Below are positions 26,562-35,478 of a stretch of 40,201 nt of DNA, piece after piece (positions within the stretch are counted from its first letter, which is position 1; each line of letters starts with the position of its first letter). The position numbers were made by a program, and so were the translations under genes. Source of the DNA: Microbacterium sp. (GTDB lineage Bacteria; Actinomycetota; Actinomycetes; Actinomycetales; Microbacteriaceae); assembly GCF_011620715.1 (NCBI RefSeq), contig NZ_WOYP01000050.1, forward strand, positions 7,058-47,258, in the 5' to 3' direction. The notes beneath the pieces are model-generated. The model saw only the letters and a program-made list of their open reading frames with translations, searched no databases and was not told where the DNA came from.

Positions 26562-26744
26562 CCAGTCATGTTTCCGGAGGGGCGGAAAGCACTGCTGCGT
26601 GAAGACGGCGCTCGCGCACTGGGACGACATGCCACAACTGTGCGCCGCCGTCACGGCATCGCCCGTCGCACCGGGGCATCCCTTGCCACGCGGCGCGTGA
26701 TTGACTGGCTGAGGAACGACCGCACCGATGCGCAGGGGACCACC

Positions 26745-28673
26745 GTGACCAGAGCGAGAAAGGACCGCCTCCTGGGCCTGCTCGTGCGTGACGGGGAGTG
26801 GGTCACGGCAGCGACCCTCGCAGACGGCATCGGAGTGACACCGCGGAGCATCCGCTCGTACGTGACCTCGATCAACGCGCGCGTCGCGGACGGCGTCGCA
26901 GTCGAGTCCGGACCCCAGGGTTACCGCGCCGGCCCGGAGGCGTCGGCTGCGCTGCGGATCACCCCGGGGACGGATGCCGGCACCCCGCGCGACCGCCTGC
27001 ACACGCTCGTGCGCGCCCTTCTGGAGACCGACGAAGGCGTCGACGTGTTCGAGGCGGCCGAAGCCATGCACGTCAGCACGGCGACGCTGGATGCCGACCT
27101 GGCGCGCGTGCGCGGCCTTCTGGGCGGCACCCAGCTGACACTCGAGCGCTCCGCCTCGCGGGCCCGGCTGCGCGGAACCGAGATGGCGCAGCGGCGGCTG
27201 CTGAGCAAGCTCGCGCACGACGAGATGGATGCCGGGTCCTTCGACCTCGACGCCCTGCGCCGCACCCTCGGCGAGGGTTCAGTCGGCGCGTCCGCGTTCG
27301 GCCCGTTCAAGGCCGAGCTCGTAGCCGAACTCGGGACACTGGGCTACTTCGTGAACGAGTTCGGCATCTCGGACGTCGTGATGCACATCGCAATCGCCGC
27401 CGACCGGGTCGCGAGCCATCGCGGTCTGGAACGCACCGCAGGCGAGGTGCGCCCCGCCCAGCAGGAAGTCACCGCGATCCTCGAACGGCTCGTCGAGCGC
27501 CACCTCGGCGTCACGCTGGGGACCGGCGACCTGCAGCACCTGTCGACCCTGGTGCTCACGCGCGTGGTCGCGCCGGGAGCCTCAACACCGTCCGATCATG
27601 CCCGCTCGCGCCTGGAGCCCGAGGTCGAAGCGGCGGTGCGCGAGGTCGTCGAGACGGCCGCCGCGGAATTCCTCGTAGACATCGCGCACGAGGACTTCAT
27701 CGTGCGGCTCGCGCTGCACGTGCAGAACCTTCAGCTGCGAGCGCGAGAGCAGGCCTGGTCGCGCAATCCCCTGACGAAGTCGCTCAAATCCACCTACCCG
27801 ATGATCTTCGAGGTGGCGGTGTTCATCGCGAGCGGACTGCAGGAGCGCTTGGGAATCCCTCTCCCGGACGACGAGATCGCCTACATCGCGATGCACGTCG
27901 GCGGGCGCCTCGAGCGCAGCCGGCGGGCCGACCAACTGCTGACCGCGACGATCGTGTGCCCCGGCTACTACGAGCTGCACGAGCTGCTTCGATCGTCGGT
28001 GGATCGTTCCCTCGGCCAGTCGATCGAAGTCGTCGGGGTCGAGACGCGGGTCGACCCCGACTGGGCCTCAATCCGCACCGACCTGGTGCTGACGACGATC
28101 GACCCTGCGCTCGCCGGCGACCGGTTCGTCCGCATCCAGCCGTTCCTGACCGACGCCGACGTGGACCGTGTGCAGACCGCGGCCGCCCGCATCCGTCGCA
28201 GTCGGCGTCTGGCCCGGCTCCGCAAAGAGCTCGAGCGGTACTTCGTGCGCTCCGCCTTTGTTCGCGGGCTCGATGCCGACGGTGGCGAGGAAGCCGTCAT
28301 CCGCCACCTCGGCTCGCTCCTGGTGGGCGAGGGGGTCATCGACGAGGACTATGTGGAGCGGACGATCCAGCGCGAGCGCCTCTCGTCCACCGCGTTCACC
28401 GATGCGCTCGCCGTGCCGCACGCACTCGGAATGACCGCGACGCGCACGGCGATCGCCGTGGGCATCGCCGAGCCGTCGATCCCATGGGGCGAGGGCCGGG
28501 TGCAGGTCGTGGCTGTGGTGGCCTTCTCAGAGACCGATCGCGAGGCGTTCCAGACGGTGTTCGAGCAGTTCGTCGAGGTCTTCTCCGAGCGCGACAGCGT
28601 GCACCGCATCGTCCGCCGCGGCACCGATTTCACCGGCTTCCTGGACGAGCTCGTCGCCGTCATCGACGGCTGA
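26745..28673 (+). CDS. mtlR: BglG-family transcriptional regulator, MtlR-type, with PRD and EII-like domains
   Basis: Likely PTS-controlled activator of the divergent mannitol operon. I use the GTG at 26745, preceded by AGGGGA with about 5 nt spacing. The frame is open from 26472, but that part overlaps the divergent gene and promoter. The 642-residue protein has an N-terminal HTH (WVTAATLADGIGVTPRSIRSYV, residues 19-40) and two PRD domains with conserved His in VVMHIAIAADR and YIAMHVGGR. An EIIB-like domain follows with Cys405 in TIVCPGYYELHELL, then an EIIA-like domain with His559 in ALAVPHALG. This layout fits DNA-binding MtlR activators rather than RNA-binding BglG antiterminators, because the N-terminus is HTH and not CAT. 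Confidence 0.9.
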   Translation: MTRARKDRLLGLLVRDGEWVTAATLADGIGVTPRSIRSYVTSINARVADGVAVESGPQGYRAGPEASAALRITPGTDAGTPRDRLHTLVRALLETDEGVDVFEAAEAMHVSTATLDADLARVRGLLGGTQLTLERSASRARLRGTEMAQRRLLSKLAHDEMDAGSFDLDALRRTLGEGSVGASAFGPFKAELVAELGTLGYFVNEFGISDVVMHIAIAADRVASHRGLERTAGEVRPAQQEVTAILERLVERHLGVTLGTGDLQHLSTLVLTRVVAPGASTPSDHARSRLEPEVEAAVREVVETAAAEFLVDIAHEDFIVRLALHVQNLQLRAREQAWSRNPLTKSLKSTYPMIFEVAVFIASGLQERLGIPLPDDEIAYIAMHVGGRLERSRRADQLLTATIVCPGYYELHELLRSSVDRSLGQSIEVVGVETRVDPDWASIRTDLVLTTIDPALAGDRFVRIQPFLTDADVDRVQTAAARIRRSRRLARLRKELERYFVRSAFVRGLDADGGEEAVIRHLGSLLVGEGVIDEDYVERTIQRERLSSTAFTDALAVPHALGMTATRTAIAVGIAEPSIPWGEGRVQVVAVVAFSETDREAFQTVFEQFVEVFSERDSVHRIVRRGTDFTGFLDELVAVIDG

Positions 28674-28770
28674 GCCCGGCATCCGTCCCCGCTCAGCGGG
28701 TGGGTGCGCAACTCCACCGCGATCGCATCGCACCGCTCGAACGTCGTCGATGCCGTCCGTCACAGGTGTC

Positions 28771-30468
28771 TCACTCGAGATCGTCCAGCAGGGCGCGCGC
28801 GCCACCGCTCAGCGCGGTGATCCGCCCCTTTGCGTCGTCGGCGGAGTCGCCCCGCACGTCCAGGTAGATCTTCAGCTTCGGCTCGGTGCCGCTCGGGCGC
28901 ACGATCACCCGCGAGCCGTCGGTCATCCACAGGCGCAGTACGTCGCTGGGGGGCAGGTCGTCCGCGCCCTGCAGCAGATCCTCGACCCGCTCGACGCCGA
29001 CGCCGCCGATCGCGGACGGATGCCGCTCCCGCAGCGCGGCCATGATCCGCTCGATGCGTGAGAGGTCGTCGACGCGGATGGAGACCTGGTCGCTCGCGAA
29101 GAAGCCGAACGTCGCATCGAACTCGGCGAGGACTCGGGCGAGGCTCTCGCCGCGGCCGCGCGCCTCGGTGACCATCCCGAGCATCGCGATCGCCGCCGAG
29201 ATGCCGTCCTTGTCGCGCACCGTTTCGGGGTTCACCAGGTAGCCGAGAGCCTCTTCGAAGCCGAACACCAGGCCGGGGGCCCGCGAGATCCACTTGAAGC
29301 CGGTGAGGGTGGTGTGGAAGTCGAGTCCGTAGTGGTCGGCGACCGCCTTCAGCCCGGGCGAGGAGACCAGCGAGCAGGCCAGCGACGCGCCGGGTCCGGC
29401 GCCCGCCTCGCGCGCGAGGCGGGCGGCGCGCCAGCCCAGGAGCAGTCCGACCTGGTTGCCGCTGAGGCGCCGCCAGCCGCCGGTCGCGTGCGGATCGGGC
29501 ACGGCGACGGCGAGGCGGTCGGCGTCGGGGTCGTTGGCGATGACGAGGTCTGCGTTGACGCTGCGAGCCGTCTCGAACGCGAGATCCATGGCCCCGGGCT
29601 CTTCTGGATTGGGGAAGGCGACGGTGGGGAAGGACCCGTCAGGATCGAGCTGCCGGGCGACCGGGACCGGCGCGGGGTATCCGGCGGCCTCGAGGGTGCG
29701 CGAGAGGGTCTCCCACCCGACGCCGTGCATCGCCGTGTACACCCAGGTGAGCCCCTGCACCCCTTCGGGCGCGGGCGCGACGCCCGCTGCCGCGGCGATG
29801 TAGGCGTCCACGAGAGATTCCGCGGCCGTCTCGTAGCCGAGCGAGCGCGGCAGCGCGCCGACATCTCCGGCATCCGCGATCCGCTGGATGTGGGCGGCGA
29901 TCTCGGCATCGGCGGGCGAGACGATCTGCGCGCCCTCGTCCGCGCCGCCGAGGTAGACCTTGTAGCCGTTGTCGTTCGGCGGGTTGTGGCTGGCCGTGAC
30001 CATGACTCCGGCATCCGCTCCGAGCTTGCGCACCGCGAAGGCGAGCACCGGCGTCGGCAGCAGGCGCGGCAGCAGGATCGCCCGCAGCCCCGCGCCCGCG
30101 AACAGTTCGGCGGAGTCCTGGGCGAACACCTCCGAGTTCCGGCGGCCGTCGTAGCCGATCACGACGGTCGGGACGCGGTCCTCGCCGGCCGCGCGCTCCC
30201 GGACGAACGCCGCGAGTCCGGCCGCTGCCTGCGCCACGAGCACCCGGTTCATGCGGTTGCTGCCGGCGCCGAGTTCGCCGCGCAGGCCGGCCGTGCCGAA
30301 GGCCAGGCGGCCGGCGAAGCGGTCGGCGAGCTCGGCGGATGCCGCGGCATCCCCCTCCTCGACGCGCCCGATCAGGGCGCTGAGCTGCGCGCGGGTCTCG
30401 GGATCGGGGTCCTGCGCGAGCCAGGAGCGAGCGGTGACCAGGACGCCGTCGTCCGCTCCGGCGCTCAC
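28771..30468 (-). CDS. Phosphomannomutase/phosphoglucomutase family phosphohexomutase
   Basis: Interconverts sugar 1- and 6-phosphates. Given its neighbour it may also act as a phosphopentomutase-like enzyme on ribose-1-phosphate. The 565-residue protein starts at the GTG at 30468, which overlaps the PNP stop by 4 nt (GTGA). It has the catalytic Ser160 in TASHNP, the Mg-binding loop NDPDADRLAV, the sugar-specificity loop GFEEALGYLV and the C-terminal phosphate-binding loop RPSGTEPKLKIYLD. This is the long PgcA/PGM2-like class. The coupling to PNP suggests a role in channelling ribose-1-phosphate, but glucose or mannose phosphates cannot be excluded. It converges on mtlR across a 97-nt gap with no clear terminator. 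Confidence 0.92.
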   Translation of the reverse strand: MSAGADDGVLVTARSWLAQDPDPETRAQLSALIGRVEEGDAAASAELADRFAGRLAFGTAGLRGELGAGSNRMNRVLVAQAAAGLAAFVRERAAGEDRVPTVVIGYDGRRNSEVFAQDSAELFAGAGLRAILLPRLLPTPVLAFAVRKLGADAGVMVTASHNPPNDNGYKVYLGGADEGAQIVSPADAEIAAHIQRIADAGDVGALPRSLGYETAAESLVDAYIAAAAGVAPAPEGVQGLTWVYTAMHGVGWETLSRTLEAAGYPAPVPVARQLDPDGSFPTVAFPNPEEPGAMDLAFETARSVNADLVIANDPDADRLAVAVPDPHATGGWRRLSGNQVGLLLGWRAARLAREAGAGPGASLACSLVSSPGLKAVADHYGLDFHTTLTGFKWISRAPGLVFGFEEALGYLVNPETVRDKDGISAAIAMLGMVTEARGRGESLARVLAEFDATFGFFASDQVSIRVDDLSRIERIMAALRERHPSAIGGVGVERVEDLLQGADDLPPSDVLRLWMTDGSRVIVRPSGTEPKLKIYLDVRGDSADDAKGRITALSGGARALLDDLE

Positions 30469-31298
30469 ATCGCGCCGATCACACGAGCCAGCAGCGACGA
30501 GATGACCGGTCCGGCGGCCTGCCCCGCCTCCATGACCTCCTGGTGGCTCAGCGGTGTGGTCTGGATGCCGGCGGCCATGTTCGTGATGAGCGAGAACCCC
30601 AGGATCTCCATGCCGGCCTGGCGTGCGGCGATCGCCTCGAGCGCGGTGGACATGCCGACGATGTTCCCTCCGATGGTCTTGGCCCACCGCACTTCGGCCG
30701 GTGTCTCGTACTGCGGACCGGTGAACTGGCAGTACACGCCCTCGTCGAGGGAGGGGTCGATCGTGCGGGCGAGGTCGCGCAGCCGCATCGAGTAGAGGTC
30801 GGTGAGGTCGACGAAGGTCGCGCCCTCGAGCGGCGTCGCCGCGGTGAGGTTGATGTGGTCGCTGATCAGGACGGGGGTTCCCGGCTTCCATGTGGGCTTG
30901 ATGCCGCCCGCGCCGTTGGTGAGCACCATCGTGCGGGCCCCGGTCGCGGCCGCGGTGCGCACGCTGTGCACGACCCGTCGGGGACTGCGGGTCTCGTAGT
31001 AGTGGGTCCGTGCGCCGATGATCAGCACGTGCTTGCCACGCGGCGTGACGACGCTGCGCAGCGTGCCGACGTGCCCCTCGAGAGCCGGCTTGCTGAAGCC
31101 GGCCACCTCGGTCGCGGGGATCGACGCGACGGCCTCGCCGATCAGCTCGGCCGCGCCGCCCCAGCCGCTGCCCAGGGTCAGCGCGATGTCGTGGCGCGGC
31201 ACGCCGGTCAGTCGGGCGATGTCGTCGGCAGCCTCCGCCGCGATCTCGAAGGGGTCGGCCGCGAGGTCATCGAGTGGATTGGCGAGTGTGTCTGGCAT
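30465..31298 (-). CDS. Purine nucleoside phosphorylase
   Basis: Cleaves inosine and guanosine to the base and ribose-1-phosphate. The 277-residue protein is of the trimeric type. It has LTLGSGWGGAAELIG (phosphate site), the His loop LEGHVGTLRSV, TNGAGGI, GPQYETPAEVRWAK and LITNMAAGI, where the Asn of the base site lies. The ATG at 31298 lacks a Shine-Dalgarno sequence, but TAGAGT is 6 nt upstream, so it is probably leaderless. Inosine made by the adenosine deaminase at 19836-20951 would be its substrate. It is divergent from the LpdA-like gene, with a palindromic repeat between them. Confidence 0.95.
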   Translation of the reverse strand: MPDTLANPLDDLAADPFEIAAEAADDIARLTGVPRHDIALTLGSGWGGAAELIGEAVASIPATEVAGFSKPALEGHVGTLRSVVTPRGKHVLIIGARTHYYETRSPRRVVHSVRTAAATGARTMVLTNGAGGIKPTWKPGTPVLISDHINLTAATPLEGATFVDLTDLYSMRLRDLARTIDPSLDEGVYCQFTGPQYETPAEVRWAKTIGGNIVGMSTALEAIAARQAGMEILGFSLITNMAAGIQTTPLSHQEVMEAGQAAGPVISSLLARVIGAM

Positions 31299-31304
31299 GC
31301 ACCC

Positions 31305-31310
31305 ACTCTA
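31305..31310 (-). promoter_or_regulatory. -10 hexamer TAGAGT for leaderless purine nucleoside phosphorylase gene
   Basis: TAGAGT on the minus strand is followed by GGGTGC and the ATG at 31298. No -35 or Shine-Dalgarno sequence is evident. Confidence 0.5.
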
Positions 31311-31367
31311 GGAACGCGCGACGCCGCGAGCCATACCGGGCGGTACGTGTCGTGTGGCTGTGCCTGT

Positions 31368-31396
31368 TGGGGCTCCGCCCCAGCCCCCGGTGTGCT
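31368..31396 (+). repeat. Copy 3 of the palindromic repeat, upstream of the LpdA-like gene
   Basis: TGGGGC (31368-31373) and GCCCCA (31377-31382) form a 6-bp stem with a TCC loop. GCCCCCGGTGTGCT follows and aligns with the mtlD copy (CACCCCCGGCTTGCT). It lies between the divergent purine nucleoside phosphorylase and LpdA-like genes, and ends 30 nt before the latter's ATG. Confidence 0.7.
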
Positions 31397-31426
31397 TCCC
31401 AACCCGCAGCCTGGGAAGATGGGTGC

Positions 31427-32875
31427 ATGTCCTTGAGCTTCGAGCGCACCCAGAGCGTCGCGATCATCGGTGGCGGCCCGGGTGGCTATGAAGCCGCGAT
31501 CGCCGCCGCGCAGTTGGGCGCAGAGGTCACGGTCGTCGAGCGCGCCGGAATCGGCGGCTCCGCGGTGATCACCGACGTCGTCCCCTCCAAGACCCTCATC
31601 GCGACCGCCGACGCGGCCGTGGCGATCAAGGGCGCGGGCGACCTCGGCGTGCAGCTGTTCGCGCGAGGTGCCGAGGGCAAACCGCTCAAGCCCGAGATCG
31701 CGATCAACCTCGGTGCGGTCAACAAGCGGCTGCTCTCGCTCGCCCGTCAGCAGTCCGACGACATGCGGGCATCGCTCATCGAAGCCGGGGTGCGCATCAT
31801 CTCGGGATTCGGCCGGCTCGACAGCGACAACGCGGTTGTCGTCTCCACCGGCCCGGGGGGCACCGACTTCGACCGCATCGAAGCCGACACGCTGCTGGTC
31901 TCCACCGGCTCGTCACCCCGCACCCTGCCGTCGGCGATGCCCGATGGCGAGCGGATCCTCACGTGGACCCAGCTCTACGACATGACCTCGCTCCCGGAGC
32001 ACCTGATCGTGGTCGGGTCGGGAGTGACGGGTGCCGAGTTCGCCTCCGCCTACATGAACCTCGGTGCGAAGGTGACGCTGATCTCCAGCCGCGACCAGGT
32101 GCTGCCCGGTGAGGACCGGGATGCGGCATCCGTGCTCGAGAAGGTCTTCACGCGCGGCGGCATGACCGTGCTGTCCAGATCCCGCGCCGAAAGGGTCGAG
32201 CGTCAGGGCGACGGCGTGCTGGTCGCCCTCGGCGACGGCAGAACCGTCGAGGGCAGCCACTGCCTGATGGCGGTCGGCTCGATCCCCAACACCGCCGGGC
32301 TCGGCCTCGAGGAAGCCGGTGTGCAGATGACCGACTCGGGTCACATCCAGGTCAACCGGGTCGCGCGCACGTCGGTGCCGAACATCTACGCCGCCGGCGA
32401 CTGCACGACCTTCGTGCCCCTCGCCTCGGTCGCCTCGATGCAGGGCCGCACCGCGGTCTTCCACGCGCTCGGCGACGTCGTGATCCCGCTCGAACACCGC
32501 CGCATCACATCGAACATCTTCACCGCGCCGGAGATCGCGACGATCGGCTGGTCGGAGCAGGACATCGCCGACGGGCTGGTCGACGGCGTGGTGCACAAGC
32601 TGCCGCTCGCGGCGAACCCGCGCGCGAAGATGATGGGCATCAAGGACGGTTTCGTGAAACTGCTCTCCTCCCGTGGCAGCGGCACCGTGATCGGCGGCGT
32701 CATCGTCGGTCCGCGCGCGTCGGAGCTGATCTATCCGATCGCGATCGCGGTCGAGCGCCGGCTCACCGTCGACCAGCTGTCGCGGGTCTTCGCCGTGTAC
32801 CCGTCGCTCAGCGGCAGCATCACCGATGCCGCCCGGGCCATGCACATCGTCGAGAAGGCGAGCGAAGACCGCTGA
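31427..32875 (+). CDS. NAD(P)H-quinone dehydrogenase, LpdA-like flavoprotein (not a lipoamide dehydrogenase)
   Basis: A two-domain FAD/NAD(P) oxidoreductase of the pyridine nucleotide-disulfide family, 482 residues. The FAD motif GGGPGG is at 15-20. At 43-54, where lipoamide dehydrogenases have the redox disulfide (GGTCLNVGCIPSK), this protein reads GGSAVITDVVPSK with no Cys. This matches mycobacterial LpdA (Rv3303c type), a quinone reductase. The second Rossmann motif VVGSGVTGAEFASAY, the FAD-ribityl motif NIYAAGDCT and the C-terminal dimerisation domain are present. The start is the ATG at 31427, with GAAGAT 6 nt upstream, which is a weak -10 or a weak ribosome-binding site. It converges closely on the carboxylase gene. 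Confidence 0.9.
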   Translation: MSLSFERTQSVAIIGGGPGGYEAAIAAAQLGAEVTVVERAGIGGSAVITDVVPSKTLIATADAAVAIKGAGDLGVQLFARGAEGKPLKPEIAINLGAVNKRLLSLARQQSDDMRASLIEAGVRIISGFGRLDSDNAVVVSTGPGGTDFDRIEADTLLVSTGSSPRTLPSAMPDGERILTWTQLYDMTSLPEHLIVVGSGVTGAEFASAYMNLGAKVTLISSRDQVLPGEDRDAASVLEKVFTRGGMTVLSRSRAERVERQGDGVLVALGDGRTVEGSHCLMAVGSIPNTAGLGLEEAGVQMTDSGHIQVNRVARTSVPNIYAAGDCTTFVPLASVASMQGRTAVFHALGDVVIPLEHRRITSNIFTAPEIATIGWSEQDIADGLVDGVVHKLPLAANPRAKMMGIKDGFVKLLSSRGSGTVIGGVIVGPRASELIYPIAIAVERRLTVDQLSRVFAVYPSLSGSITDAARAMHIVEKASEDR

Positions 32876-32898
32876 CCCTGCGGGATGCCCGGGCGAAT

Positions 32899-34665
32899 CT
32901 AGCTGATCTTCAGGAGCTGGTGCCCGGCCGAGACCGTCGTTCCGGCGGCGGCATTGATCGCGCCGATGACGCCGTCCTTGTGGGCCTGGATCGGCTGCTC
33001 CATCTTCATCGCCTCGAGCACGACGACCAGGTCGCCCTTGATCACCTGCTGCCCGTCCTCGACGGCGACCTTCACGATCGTGGCGTGCATGGGGCTCTTC
33101 ACAGCGTCGCCGGAGGCACCGGCGACGACCGTCGGGGCATGCAAGCGCCGTGACGGCGGCACAGCGACGGGGCGCGCCGCCGCACCGGGAGCGGCGACGA
33201 TCCGGTCGGGGAGGCTGACCTCGAGTCGCTTGCCCGCGACCTCGACGACGACGGTGTGCCGCGCCTCGGCCGGCTTGGGGGCCTCGAGCTCGCCGTCCCA
33301 CGGCGGGATGTCGTTCACGAACTCGTTCTCGATCCAGCCCGTGAACACGCCGAACACGCCGTTCTCGGCCGTGAAGGCCGGATCGCGCACCACCTTTCGG
33401 TGGAACGGCAGCACGGTGGGCAGGCCCGTGACCTCGAACTCGTCGAGAGCGCGACGGGCGCGCTCGAGGGCCTCGTCGCGGTCACGGCCGGTGACGATGA
33501 TCTTGCCGAGCAGCGAGTCGAATGCGCCGCTGACCGAGTCGCCCGCGGTCACGCCCGAATCCAGACGGATGCCGGGACCACCGAAGGTCTTGAACACGTG
33601 GATGGGCCCGGGCTGGGGAAGGAATCCGCGGCCGGGGTCTTCGCCGTTGAGCCGGAACTCGATCGAGTGGCCGACAGGAACGGGGTCGTCGTAGTCGATC
33701 GTGCCGCCCTCGGCGATGCGGAACTGCTCGCGGACGAGGTCGATGCCCGTGACCTCTTCCGAGACCGGGTGCTCGACCTGGAGCCGCGTGTTCACCTCGA
33801 GGAACGAGACCGTGCCGTCGGCGCCGATGAGGAACTCGCAGGTGCCCGCGCCGACATAGCCCACCTCGCGCAGAATCGCCTTCGACGCCTCGTGCAGGGT
33901 GCGGTTCTGCTCTTCGCTGAGGAACGGGGCGGGGGCCTCTTCGACCAGCTTCTGGTGCCGGCGCTGCAGCGAGCAGTCCCGCGTGGAGATCACGACCACA
34001 TTGCCGGCGGCATCCGCCAGGCACTGCGTTTCGACGTGCCGGGGCCGGTCGAGGTACTTCTCCACGAAGCACTCGCCGCGCCCGAAGGCGCTGATCGCCT
34101 CGCGCGTGGCCGACTCGAACATCTCGGCGATCTCGTCGAACTCGCGGGCGACCTTCAGACCGCGTCCGCCGCCGCCATAGGCCGCCTTGATCGCGATCGG
34201 CAGGCCGAACTCCTCAGCGAACGCGACGACCTCGTCGGCACTGCCGACCGGGCCGGGGGTTCCGGGGGCGAGCGGTGCGCCGACCTTCTCGGCGACGTGG
34301 CGCGCGGTGATCTTGTCGCCGAGCGCCTCGATCGCCTCGGGAGGGGGTCCGATCCAGACCAGTCCGGCATCGATCACCGCGCGGGCGAAGTCGGCGTTCT
34401 CGGAGAGGAATCCGTAGCCGGGGTGCACGGCGTCGGCTCCGGAGCGGCGGGCGATGGAGAGGATCTTCTCGACCGACAGATACGTGTCGGCGCTGGTCGC
34501 ACCGTTCAGGGCGTATGACTCGTCGGCGAGGCGCGCATGCAGCGCGTCGCGATCCTGGTCGGCGTACACGGCGACCGAGGACTTGCGGGCGTCGCGGGCG
34601 GCACGGATGACGCGCACCGCGATCTCACCGCGGTTGGCGATGAGCACCTTGGCGATCTGAGGCAT
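32899..34665 (-). CDS. Biotin carboxylase/BCCP fusion, acyl-CoA carboxylase alpha subunit (AccA3 type)
   Basis: ATP-dependent carboxylation of biotin, the first half of acetyl- or propionyl-CoA carboxylase. The 588-residue protein begins [24 protein letters not shown]. The ATP-grasp domain contains [14 protein letters not shown], and [18 protein letters not shown] is the catalytic core. The C-terminal biotinyl domain carries EAMKMEQPI with the biotinylated Lys at about residue 554. The start at 34665 is set by family similarity and by TAGGCT 7 nt upstream; no Shine-Dalgarno sequence is present. The Maf gene next door is the usual actinobacterial neighbour. The carboxyltransferase (AccD-type) subunit is not in the window. 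Confidence 0.95.
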   Translation of the reverse strand: MPQIAKVLIANRGEIAVRVIRAARDARKSSVAVYADQDRDALHARLADESYALNGATSADTYLSVEKILSIARRSGADAVHPGYGFLSENADFARAVIDAGLVWIGPPPEAIEALGDKITARHVAEKVGAPLAPGTPGPVGSADEVVAFAEEFGLPIAIKAAYGGGGRGLKVAREFDEIAEMFESATREAISAFGRGECFVEKYLDRPRHVETQCLADAAGNVVVISTRDCSLQRRHQKLVEEAPAPFLSEEQNRTLHEASKAILREVGYVGAGTCEFLIGADGTVSFLEVNTRLQVEHPVSEEVTGIDLVREQFRIAEGGTIDYDDPVPVGHSIEFRLNGEDPGRGFLPQPGPIHVFKTFGGPGIRLDSGVTAGDSVSGAFDSLLGKIIVTGRDRDEALERARRALDEFEVTGLPTVLPFHRKVVRDPAFTAENGVFGVFTGWIENEFVNDIPPWDGELEAPKPAEARHTVVVEVAGKRLEVSLPDRIVAAPGAAARPVAVPPSRRLHAPTVVAGASGDAVKSPMHATIVKVAVEDGQQVIKGDLVVVLEAMKMEQPIQAHKDGVIGAINAAAGTTVSAGHQLLKIS

Positions 34666-34672
34666 GGATGTC

Positions 34673-34678
34673 AGCCTA
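34673..34678 (-). promoter_or_regulatory. -10 hexamer TAGGCT for leaderless biotin carboxylase gene
   Basis: TAGGCT on the minus strand is followed by 7 nt and the ATG at 34665. The stretch from here to 34783 is relatively AT-rich for this genome and holds no gene. Confidence 0.5.
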
Positions 34679-34761
34679 CCTACGCGCCGGTGGGCCCTTT
34701 TGAGTCCACTAGACAAGAAATAGCGCAAAACGTGGGGGGAAGTCTACGAGTGGTCCCGTCT

Positions 34762-34797
34762 GGTTATGTGCGGTTCCGAGCGGTTATGTGCGATTCC
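34762..34797. repeat. Short tandem repeat across the maf stop codon
   Basis: GGTTATGTGCGGTTCC (34762-34777) and GGTTATGTGCGATTCC (34782-34797) are 16-nt copies with one mismatch and a 20-nt period. The second encodes the last residues and stop of Maf (WNRT-stop) on the minus strand. The first is a duplicate just past the stop. Confidence 0.7.
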
Positions 34798-35431
34798 ACA
34801 GATCAGTCCACTCCACTCCCAGCTCGCGGGCGAGCCGGCGAACGGTGGACAGCGACATCCCCACGACGGTCGACGGGTCTCCTTCGACGCGTTGGATGAA
34901 CGGTCCGCCCAGGCTGTCGATCGTGAACGCCCCGGCGACGTGCAACGGCTCGCCGGAGGCGACGTACGCGTCGATCTCGGCATCCGTCACGTCGGCGGCG
35001 AAGCTGACGGATGCCGCGGCCACGGCGTGCGCGTCGGCAGAGACGCCGGCGCCGTTCACCCGGATCACGCTGTGCCCAGAGTGCAGCATCCCGGTCCGGC
35101 CCCGCATCGCCTGCCATCGCCGCGTCGCCTCCACGGCGGAATGGGGCTTGCCGAGGATCTCGCCGCCGATCTCGAACATCGAGTCGCCGCCGATCACGAT
35201 GCCGTCGAATCCGGGGTCTTCCGCGGCGACGCGCCGCGCGACGTCGGCAGCCTTGCGGCGGGCGAGCAGCCGCACGTGCTCGTCCGCATCGAGCCGCCGG
35301 CCCTCGGCTGCCTCGACCTGCGCGATCACGGCGTCCTCATCGACGTCGGGCGCCAGCGTGCGCGGCTCGATCCCGGCCTGGCGCAGAAGCATCAGCCGGG
35401 CGGGGGACGTCGAGGCGAGGCAGACCTGCAT
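34784..35431 (-). CDS. maf: Maf-family nucleoside triphosphate pyrophosphatase
   Basis: House-cleaning pyrophosphatase that hydrolyses non-canonical or pyrimidine nucleoside triphosphates to monophosphates. The 215-residue protein starts MQVCLASTSPARLMLLRQAG, the Maf signature loop, and has the catalytic GGDSMFEI region and the final DDPSTVVG-like motif (EGDPSTVVGMSL). I use the ATG at 35431. TACCGT lies 6 nt upstream and there is no Shine-Dalgarno sequence, so it is probably leaderless. It is upstream of the biotin carboxylase gene on the same strand, as in other actinobacteria. It is divergent from the RNA methyltransferase, with only 47 nt between the two start codons. Confidence 0.95.
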   Translation of the reverse strand: MQVCLASTSPARLMLLRQAGIEPRTLAPDVDEDAVIAQVEAAEGRRLDADEHVRLLARRKAADVARRVAAEDPGFDGIVIGGDSMFEIGGEILGKPHSAVEATRRWQAMRGRTGMLHSGHSVIRVNGAGVSADAHAVAAASVSFAADVTDAEIDAYVASGEPLHVAGAFTIDSLGGPFIQRVEGDPSTVVGMSLSTVRRLARELGVEWTDLWNRT

Positions 35432-35437
35432 GGGTTC

Positions 35438-35443
35438 ACGGTA
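35438..35443 (-). promoter_or_regulatory. -10 hexamer TACCGT for leaderless maf
   Basis: TACCGT on the minus strand is followed by 6 nt and the ATG at 35431. On the other strand AATGCT lies 6 nt before the GTG at 35479, so the two divergent promoters would be packed back to back. Confidence 0.45.
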
Positions 35444-35478
35444 GCCGCGTCGCGTCCCGCCTGTGGAATGCTCGGTGG

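Noticed and set aside
26472..26744. N-terminal extension of the MtlR-type regulator
   Set aside because: It overlaps the divergent EIIB-like gene and its promoter, has no family similarity, and the GTG at 26745 has a ribosome-binding site and the expected HTH start.
28674..28770. Possible terminator between the convergent regulator and phosphohexomutase genes (CCCGCTCAGCGGG)
   Set aside because: The stem is short with almost no loop and no U-tract follows on either strand.
30469..30891. N-terminal extension of the phosphohexomutase
   Set aside because: It overlaps the purine nucleoside phosphorylase gene in another frame; the GTG at 30468 gives the normal N-terminus and a 4-nt overlap.
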